Shown piece after piece: positions 6,647-11,699 of a stretch of DNA of 11,699 nt. The stretch comes from Gemmatimonadota bacterium (GTDB lineage: Bacteria; Gemmatimonadota; Gemmatimonadetes; Gemmatimonadales; Gemmatimonadaceae): NCBI GenBank assembly GCA_947457715.1, contig CANGXK010000038.1, positions 1 to 11,699 on the forward strand, given 5' to 3'. Each line of letters starts with the position of its first letter. The stretch's first letter is position 1. The notes beneath the pieces were generated by a model that had not been told where the DNA came from, made no database searches, and saw only the letters and a program-made list of their open reading frames with translations. Both the position numbers and the translations under genes were made by a program.

Positions 6647-8530
6647 ATGAACGGTATGAAACGCCTGAGGGCGCCGAGGCCGGCACGGCGCGCCCTGCGA
6701 CGCCTGCTCCCGTACTACCACCCCTATCGGTGGCAAGTTGCGTTGGGGCTGACATCGGTGGTCGCGGCGGCGTTCCTCGCCAGCGTCATTCCGTCCCTGT
6801 TGCAACGCGGAGTCGACGAGATCCGCGCCGGCGCCCACGTTCGCACCATCGCGCGGCTGGGCGGTCTGATGCTGATCACCGCCTCTGCAAGTGGCGTGCT
6901 ACGCTTTACCATGCGCTTGCTGTTGAACGGTCTCAGCCGTCGCATCGAAGCCGATTTGCGCCACGACATCTTTGTCCGCCTCAGCACCCTCGACGCCAGC
7001 TGGTACGCCCGCTGGCGAACCGGCGATCTCATGGCGCGCCTGACCAATGATCTCGGGGCCGTCCGCATGGCTGTTGGCCCGGCCGTCATGTACCTCGTGA
7101 ATACCATTTTCGGCGGCGTATTCGCGATGATCATGATGGCCCGGATCAGCCCCCTTCTGACGGCGGTGGCCCTCCTGCCCATGATTGGCCTCCCGGTACT
7201 CATGCTGCGCCTGGGGCGCCTGGTGCACGATCGGTTCGAGGCGGTGCAGTCGCAGTTCAGCCAGCTCACGACGCGCGCCCAGGAAAACCTGTCGGGCGTC
7301 CGCGTGGTCCGCGCCTACCGTCAGGAGGACGCCGAAACGGGCCGCTTTGTCGCGCTGGGCGACAACTATCTCACGGCCAACATGCGCCTCGCCACCCTGA
7401 ACGGCTTCATGAACCCCGGCTTCGGCCTGCTGGCCGGTCTGGGCAGCGCCGTCACCATCGGGATCGGCGGGCGTCTGCTCATTCAGGGGGAGGTCACGGT
7501 CGGCGGCTACGTCGCCTTCGGCATCTACCTCGCCCAGCTCACCTGGCCACTGATCGCGCTGGGGTGGACCACCAATCTCTTTCAGCGGGCCGCCGCCTCC
7601 ATGACCCGCGTGCTGGAGCTGCTCGACGCCCAACCGGTCTCCGTCCACGACACCGGCACGGCGCACCTTCCGGTCCCCGTCGCACACCGCGATGCGCCAC
7701 CGGGTGGGCGCACCGTGGAGTTCCGCCAGGTGTCCTTCCGCTATCCGCGCCCCGTCATCGTGAGCGAAGTCGGAGCCGCCCGCGATGCGAACTACGAGCA
7801 GACGCCGGAGGGCGAGACGCCCGCGGACACGCGCTGGATTCTCCGGGACATTTCCTTCCGAATCCCCGCCGGCGGCACGCTCGCCATCGTTGGCGCCACG
7901 GGATCGGGCAAGAGCGCGCTGATGGACCTCATCCCGCGCTTCTTCGATCCGCAGGAAGGACAGATACTGCTGGACGACGTCGACATCCGCACGCTGCCCA
8001 TCGGCGTGCTCCGGGCCGAACTGGGCTACGTTCCGCAGGAAGCGCTGCTGTTCAGTGAAACGATGGGTGAGAACATCGGATACGGACTCGAACAGCCCGA
8101 CCGTCTGCGTCTCGAGCAGGCCACCGCGATCGCGCAATTGCGCGACACCCTCGCCGGCCTCCCGGGCGGCTTCGACACTCCGCTCGGCGAACGGGGCATC
8201 AACCTCTCCGGTGGCCAGAAACAACGCACCGCCCTGGCCCGCGCACTCGCGCGCGCGCCACGGGTGGTTCTGCTCGACGACGCGCTCTCCGCCGTCGATA
8301 CCCAGACCGAGGCCGCCATTCTGCACGAGCTCCGCACCGCACGGCTGGGTAGAACCGCGCTGATCACCTCGCATCGCGTGAGCGCCGTTCGCGACGCCGA
8401 TCTCATTCTCGTGCTCGACGACGGTCAGATCGTCGAACGGGGCACACACGACGAGCTCGTCCGCCTCGGCGGCCGCTACATACAACTGCTGCAACGCCAG
8501 CAGTTGCTGGAGGCGATCGAGGCGGCGTAA
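6647..8530 (+). CDS. ABC exporter half-transporter (type I exporter fold, fused membrane and ATPase domains)
   Basis: A 627-residue half-transporter with an N-terminal six-helix membrane domain (about 20-325) and a C-terminal ATPase (about 352-620). ATPase motifs: A-loop Tyr366 in FRYPRP, Walker A GATGSGKS (416-423), Q-loop YVPQ (Gln464), signature LSGGQKQR (520-527), Walker B VVLLD (Asp544) and H-loop His576 in TSHR. The residue after Walker B, normally Glu, is Asp545 (LLDDALSAVD), as in the degenerate site of heterodimeric exporters such as the BmrC/TM287 type. About 30 residues (367-396, charged, PEGETPAD) are inserted between the A-loop strand and the next strand. No second ABC gene adjoins it. 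Start ATG 6647 has GGAG only 4 nt upstream; ATG 6656 (13 nt) is an alternative. Substrate is unknown; multidrug or lipid export are family possibilities only. It is divergent from the lipoprotein gene and convergent with ccdA. Confidence 0.93.
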   Translation: MNGMKRLRAPRPARRALRRLLPYYHPYRWQVALGLTSVVAAAFLASVIPSLLQRGVDEIRAGAHVRTIARLGGLMLITASASGVLRFTMRLLLNGLSRRIEADLRHDIFVRLSTLDASWYARWRTGDLMARLTNDLGAVRMAVGPAVMYLVNTIFGGVFAMIMMARISPLLTAVALLPMIGLPVLMLRLGRLVHDRFEAVQSQFSQLTTRAQENLSGVRVVRAYRQEDAETGRFVALGDNYLTANMRLATLNGFMNPGFGLLAGLGSAVTIGIGGRLLIQGEVTVGGYVAFGIYLAQLTWPLIALGWTTNLFQRAAASMTRVLELLDAQPVSVHDTGTAHLPVPVAHRDAPPGGRTVEFRQVSFRYPRPVIVSEVGAARDANYEQTPEGETPADTRWILRDISFRIPAGGTLAIVGATGSGKSALMDLIPRFFDPQEGQILLDDVDIRTLPIGVLRAELGYVPQEALLFSETMGENIGYGLEQPDRLRLEQATAIAQLRDTLAGLPGGFDTPLGERGINLSGGQKQRTALARALARAPRVVLLDDALSAVDTQTEAAILHELRTARLGRTALITSHRVSAVRDADLILVLDDGQIVERGTHDELVRLGGRYIQLLQRQQLLEAIEAA

Positions 8531-8556
8531 GCCGCGAACGCAGCGCTTACAGCCGC
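8522..8556. terminator. bidirectional hairpin containing both convergent stop codons
   Basis: GCGGCGTAAGC (8522-8532) pairs with GCTTAC plus GCCGC (8545-8550 and 8552-8556) with a single bulged A at 8551 and a 12-nt loop. The TAA of the ABC gene (8528-8530) and the TAA of ccdA (8547-8549, minus strand) lie in opposite arms. There is no T-tract; the role as a shared terminator is inferred from position and symmetry. Confidence 0.6.
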
Positions 8557-9281
8557 TCCACCAAAAACGCCGGCGTCAGCGGCTGCAGAATGGCAGCCAG
8601 ACGCTCGAACCACCCGGTGAACATCAGCACGCCCACGACAATGAGCAGGCCACCCGCGATGCGATTGACGAGCCCGAGATTCTTACGGAATTGCTGGAAG
8701 AATCCGAGAAACTGTTCGAGGGCGAGTGCGCTCAGCAGGAACGGCACGGCCAGTCCCAGCGAGTAGGCCGAGAGCAGCGTGATCCCCTTCGCCAACTCCG
8801 ACTCATTGGCCGCGAGCAGCAGAATGGCGCCGAGCGTCGGACCGAGACACGGTGTCCACCCGGCCCCGAACGCGATGCCGACCAGCACCGTCCCGAGGAA
8901 ACCGATGGGCTTGTCGCTCAGATGCACGCGGCGCTCCTGCTGCAACGCGCCGATCTGCAGCACGCCGATCATCCAGAGCCCCATCAGCACCATCAACGCA
9001 CCACCCACGCGGGCGATCCACACGCGGTAGGCGAGCATCAGCTGGCCGAACGCCGTGGCACCGGCCCCCAGCGCCACGAAGATGAACGAGAAGCCGGCCA
9101 CGAACAGCACGGCGTGCGTCAGCGCCGCCCGCCGGGAACGCGACACATCGTCGAGTCCCATGCCCGTGATGAAGGTGATGTAGCTGGGCACCAGCGGCAG
9201 CACGCAGGGGCTGAGAAAGCTCAGCAGTCCCGCCGTGAAGGCGACCAGGATCGTCAGGGAATCAGGAGCCACGACGGGCAC
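8547..9281 (-). CDS. ccdA: CcdA-like cytochrome c biogenesis / thiol-disulfide interchange membrane protein
   Basis: A 244-residue polytopic membrane protein of the CcdA family (the membrane-core part of DsbD), which passes electrons from cytosolic thioredoxin across the membrane to extracytoplasmic thiol proteins, for example for haem attachment to c-type cytochromes. Six hydrophobic segments are visible (about 10-38, 52-80, 88-110, 127-156, 165-190, 204-225). The two redox cysteines sit in family motifs: LSPCVLPLVPSY (Cys26) and GWTPCLGP (Cys145). Length matches CcdA; there are no DsbD periplasmic thioredoxin-like domains. The start is GTG at 9281, overlapping the end of fur by 20 bp; GTG at 9272 is an alternative with an 11-bp overlap. 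No Shine-Dalgarno is evident, so translation may depend on ribosomes finishing fur. The stop codon lies in the hairpin shared with the ABC gene. Confidence 0.92.
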   Translation of the reverse strand: MPVVAPDSLTILVAFTAGLLSFLSPCVLPLVPSYITFITGMGLDDVSRSRRAALTHAVLFVAGFSFIFVALGAGATAFGQLMLAYRVWIARVGGALMVLMGLWMIGVLQIGALQQERRVHLSDKPIGFLGTVLVGIAFGAGWTPCLGPTLGAILLLAANESELAKGITLLSAYSLGLAVPFLLSALALEQFLGFFQQFRKNLGLVNRIAGGLLIVVGVLMFTGWFERLAAILQPLTPAFLVERL

Positions 9282-9768
9282 TCGAAGAATGGGAAGGATG
9301 CCCGCGACGGCAGGTGCCGCACAGACCGTAAATCACGAGCCGGTGACGCTGGCGCGAGAAGTCATGCGCCTCGGCCAGCAGCGTCGTCATGCGCTCCAGT
9401 CGTTCGTCGCGAAACTCCGTGACCTTGCCGCACACCGTGCAGAGCAGGTGCTCGTGGTGCGGAATGCCACGGGAGGCTTCGTACCGCTTGAAGCCTTCAC
9501 CGAAGTCACGCTCGACCACGAGTCCGCTGCGCACCAGCACCTCGAGGGTTCGGTACACCGTCGCAGTCCCGGCAGTGCCACCCTGCACACGCAATTCACG
9601 CGCGACCTCTTCGGCGGACAGATGACGGTCGGTGCCCAGTACGACATCGGCGATCGCCAGACGCTGGGCGGTCGCAGGGAGGTTGTGGTCGCGCAGGAAA
9701 ACGCGAAAGGCCTCCCGATCCGCCGCGATGGCCGCCGCGCTCGTGGCCGACGTGGCCGGATCGCCCAT
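9262..9768 (-). CDS. fur: Fur-family metal-dependent transcriptional regulator
   Basis: 168 residues, typical of the family. The N-terminal winged helix covers about 20-90, with ATAQRLAIADVVL and the recognition helix in TATVYRTLEVLVRSGLV. The C-terminal dimerisation and metal domain has HHEHLLCTVCGKVTEF: His104, His105 and His107, then Cys110-x-x-Cys113, plus a second Cys150-x-x-Cys153 (GLCGTC), so a structural Zn(Cys)4 site is expected. After CGK the acidic residue is Glu118 (VTEF); the peroxide sensor PerR usually has Asp there, which favours a Fur- or Zur-like metal sensor over PerR. ATG 9768 is chosen since the open frame upstream to 9873 overlaps the preceding gene and is Ser/Arg-rich. 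It lies 10 nt after the unknown acidic protein gene and overlaps ccdA. It may regulate iron uptake or its own operon; no AT-rich Fur-box-like site was seen nearby. Confidence 0.92.
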   Translation of the reverse strand: MGDPATSATSAAAIAADREAFRVFLRDHNLPATAQRLAIADVVLGTDRHLSAEEVARELRVQGGTAGTATVYRTLEVLVRSGLVVERDFGEGFKRYEASRGIPHHEHLLCTVCGKVTEFRDERLERMTTLLAEAHDFSRQRHRLVIYGLCGTCRRGHPSHSSSARRGS

Positions 9769-9778
9769 GCCCGGTGCG

Positions 9779-10477
9779 TCAGACAGGGAGGAACGGCACA
9801 CGCAGGGCGCGCGCGAGCTGCGGCGCCGAGTAGCGGACGATCTCCGACTCTTCGCCGGCACGACGCTGCACACCGCGGACGACGAGGTCGACGGTGATGA
9901 GCGGCGCCTCGGCTTCGGCCACGACGTCGGCTTCCCACTTACCGCGCTCAGGGCCCTTCTGCACGAGCCGGTACCGCGCCGTGTACACCGTATGGCGGAT
10001 CCGCGGCGGTGGCGCCCCCTCGATCACCGGTGCGTCCTCCTCCGGCGCGATCGTCTCCGCTGCCAGCACCGCGTCCACATCATCCCCGGCACCGTCGTCC
10101 AGCCGGTCGCCGACAACGTCCTCGATCGGTGCGTCGTCGAACGGCAGTTCCGGCGCCGCCGGCTGTTCGACCGCCGCCACGGGTACGCGGGCGGCGATCA
10201 CGGCAATGCCCGTCTCCACACCGCCCTGACGGAGCGGTGAGAAGAGATGCAGCTCCTCGATCCGGTCGAGCGGCACATGCGCCAGCACGACCTTCAGAAA
10301 GCGCTCCGTGATCTCGGAGACCGGAGCGTCGGCGCGATCGGGGGCCTCCGGGGCGGGCGATCCGGTCACCTCACTCGCCTCGACTGCCCCGATGGCCGCG
10401 ATGTCGTCAGCCAAGGCAGGGCCGTCGGGACGCGACACGTCGTCGGTCGGGGTGCTCGGATCCGTGAAGAGCGTCAT
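9779..10477 (-). CDS. unrecognised acidic protein
   Basis: I do not recognise this 232-residue protein. It has no signal peptide, membrane segment or cysteine. The first 52 residues are acidic, Pro/Ala-rich and probably disordered. Residues 53-100 look folded (SEITERFLKVVLAHVP, then an EELHLFSPLRQGG segment and a hydrophobic ETGIAVIAARVPV strand). Residues 105-158 are again acidic, rich in Asp/Ala/Pro. A second folded part (159-232) holds alternating beta-type segments (HTVYTARYRLVQKGPERGKW, then APLITVDLVVRGVQRR). This is an island-linker-island layout. It sits in a tight unit, 8 nt after the LOR/SDH-domain gene and 10 nt before fur. The ATG at 10477 is the natural start. The steady codon bias and operon position argue it is a real gene; a partner of the upstream enzyme or a lineage-specific protein are both possible. 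Confidence 0.75.
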   Translation of the reverse strand: MTLFTDPSTPTDDVSRPDGPALADDIAAIGAVEASEVTGSPAPEAPDRADAPVSEITERFLKVVLAHVPLDRIEELHLFSPLRQGGVETGIAVIAARVPVAAVEQPAAPELPFDDAPIEDVVGDRLDDGAGDDVDAVLAAETIAPEEDAPVIEGAPPPRIRHTVYTARYRLVQKGPERGKWEADVVAEAEAPLITVDLVVRGVQRRAGEESEIVRYSAPQLARALRVPFLPV

Positions 10478-10485
10478 CAGGGCAA

Positions 10486-11643
10486 TCAGGTGATCGGAAG
10501 AAACGGATAGGGCGACTTACCGGCACGCGACGCGTGATCCCGGTTGGTCGGATTGCGATCGCGGGCATCCTGCTCGCGCTCGATGAAGAGCCGCAGGATA
10601 TGCAGAAAATCCTGCGCATTCGTGACGACTCCGAAGGCTTGACGGGTGCCGCGGTCCTTGAGCTTGCTCACGACGAACTCCGACGAGTCGACGCAGATCG
10701 TGGGCAGTTCGTGCAACGTGCCGTCGCGATCCATCGTGAACGACGGGAGCATATTGCCGGTCGCGATGGCATGCAGCGCCGTCGCAATCATCACCGCCAT
10801 CGTGGCCTTCATCGTATGCGCGCGCATCGCGTCCTGCGCTTGGACCGCATCGGTGATCACATCGGGCAACGGACCGTCGTCTCGGATCGAGCCGCAGAGC
10901 ACGAACGGCACGCCACGCGTTACGAGCGCATGCATGATGCCGTCCTTCACGATCCCTTGCGTCACCGCACTCGCGATCGACCCCGCGCGCCGCACGGCGT
11001 TGATGGCGCGCATGTGCAAGCCATGGCCACCGGTGCTCGCCTCGCCGGAACCGGTCATCCCAAGCGTGGTGCCGAACAGGGAGGCTTCGATGTCGTGCAC
11101 GGCCACCGCATTACCCGCCAGCAGGACCTGCACGAAACCGTTGTTCACGAACCAAGTCATGTCCGTGCGGGCCCGCGAATGCACCAACGCCGGCCCCGCC
11201 ACCCAGCACACGTAGCCGCCGGCATCGCGTTGCTCAAGCAGCAGCAGGGCCATCTGCCGATAGTCGATCGGCTTCTCGCGCGAGACTTCACTCGTCATGA
11301 AGCGGAATTCGCTGCCATCGTCCGGGGCGACAAACGCGTGCAGATGCACGAACACCCCTTCCCGGCCATCCTCGGCCTCACCGACGACCACCAGATCCCC
11401 CTGTGCCACGCGGCGCCCTTCGCGGATCCGCAGCACACCGTCGGTGTCCAGCACGATGCCCGAGTCCATGCGTGGCTCGAGGGGCAGTTGCCACTCGCCG
11501 CCAACCTTGACATACGTCGGGAGGTTCGTCGTCGAAAAGAACCCGTCGGGCAGCACGCCGTCCGCTGGCGCGGGAACGAATCGGGCGTCAGGCGCCGACG
11601 AGAGCGGCGCACGGTCGAATGCTGGCGGTTGGAAGTGGTTCAC
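10486..11643 (-). CDS. LOR/SDH-domain protein, TIGR00300 type (ornithine cyclodeaminase-like)
   Basis: A predicted cytosolic enzyme of 385 residues from a GTG at 11643. The sequence carries the marks of the LOR/SDH conserved family (MJ1480/TIGR00300): STTNLPTYVKVGGEW (37-51), ALVHSRARTDMTWFV (152-166), LLAGNAVAVHDIEASLFGT (174-192), an HMRAINAVRRAGSI segment near 210, CGSIRDDGPLPDVITD (250-265), ATGNMLPS (294-301) and DRGTRQAFGVVT (330-341). Archaeal and cyanobacterial members (for example the C-terminal part of AgrE/ArgZ) act as ornithine cyclodeaminases, giving proline and ammonia; that function here is by homology only. The archaeal forms I remember have a further N-terminal domain before the TTNLPTYV segment, and only about 37 residues precede it here. 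The frame is open to the right edge (TTG at 11679 possible), so the start is uncertain and the gene may extend beyond the window. GTG is chosen because it overlaps a TGA in another frame as GTGA. It is the first visible gene of a four-gene unit. Confidence 0.85.
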   Translation of the reverse strand: MNHFQPPAFDRAPLSSAPDARFVPAPADGVLPDGFFSTTNLPTYVKVGGEWQLPLEPRMDSGIVLDTDGVLRIREGRRVAQGDLVVVGEAEDGREGVFVHLHAFVAPDDGSEFRFMTSEVSREKPIDYRQMALLLLEQRDAGGYVCWVAGPALVHSRARTDMTWFVNNGFVQVLLAGNAVAVHDIEASLFGTTLGMTGSGEASTGGHGLHMRAINAVRRAGSIASAVTQGIVKDGIMHALVTRGVPFVLCGSIRDDGPLPDVITDAVQAQDAMRAHTMKATMAVMIATALHAIATGNMLPSFTMDRDGTLHELPTICVDSSEFVVSKLKDRGTRQAFGVVTNAQDFLHILRLFIEREQDARDRNPTNRDHASRAGKSPYPFLPIT

Positions 11644-11699
11644 CTGTGAAAGATTGCCGGACTCGGCGTCTCCAAACAAGCCAAACGGCAGATTGCCCC
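11644..11699 (-). other. right-edge stretch, possible end of an upstream gene or N-terminus of the next enzyme
   Basis: Two minus-strand frames are open here. One continues the LOR/SDH-domain gene without a stop. Another reads 19 codons and ends in a TGA (11640-11642) overlapping the GTG as GTGA. The window ends too soon to decide. Confidence 0.35.

Noticed and set aside
6548..6838. 97-codon N-terminal extension of the lipoprotein
   Set aside because: It overlaps the ABC gene on the other strand, and the signal peptide with an AGGAG at ideal spacing marks the start at 6547.
6899..8494. 531-codon minus-strand open frame
   Set aside because: It is antisense to the ABC exporter, whose motifs are unambiguous; its product is low-complexity Glu/Ala/Gly/His with no domain.
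8547..9281. full DsbD thiol-disulfide interchange protein
   Set aside because: Only the membrane core with two cysteines is present; there is no N-terminal periplasmic domain or C-terminal thioredoxin domain, so CcdA is the better name.
9262..9768. PerR peroxide sensor
   Set aside because: The residue after the CGK motif is Glu (VTEF) where PerR typically has Asp, so a metal-sensing Fur/Zur role is favoured, though not proven.

Overview
This is an 11.7 kb stretch of high-GC bacterial chromosome (roughly two thirds G+C by eye), densely packed, with non-ATG starts (GTG, TTG), lipoprotein signals and Gram-negative-type peptidoglycan recycling genes. Composition and gene content fit a Gram-negative lineage such as Gemmatimonadota, but this is an inference from style; no search was run. 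I see no RNA genes, IS elements, CRISPR arrays or phage genes.

Region 1 (1-3512, minus strand): a peptidoglycan amino-sugar recycling operon read right to left: murQ, anmK, then a GH3 glycosidase of the NagZ type that runs off the left edge. The genes are 2 and 6 nt apart. Together they would take GlcNAc-anhydroMurNAc to GlcNAc-6-P plus D-lactate. The GH3 enzyme has lost the usual acid/base histidine.

Region 2 (3513-5614): a 296-bp divergent intergenic region with a 14-bp tandem repeat and small hairpins, then a plus-strand gamma-glutamyltransferase with a lipoprotein signal, ending at a strong hairpin.

Region 3 (5615-8530): a minus-strand lipoprotein with a Pro/Thr-rich linker and a glycine zipper, divergent from a plus-strand ABC exporter half-transporter that has Asp in place of the catalytic Glu and no partner gene beside it.

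Region 4 (8531-11699, minus strand): a four-gene unit read right to left: a LOR/SDH-domain (TIGR00300-type, ornithine cyclodeaminase-like) protein, an unrecognised acidic protein, a Fur-family regulator, and a CcdA-like membrane thiol-disulfide protein overlapping the end of fur. Its convergent junction with the ABC gene is a hairpin that contains both stop codons.

The main points for a second look are the GH3 active-site change, the ABC half-transporter without a partner, the odd gene combination of Region 4 with its unknown protein, and the layered RNA-structure and repeat signals ahead of the gamma-glutamyltransferase.
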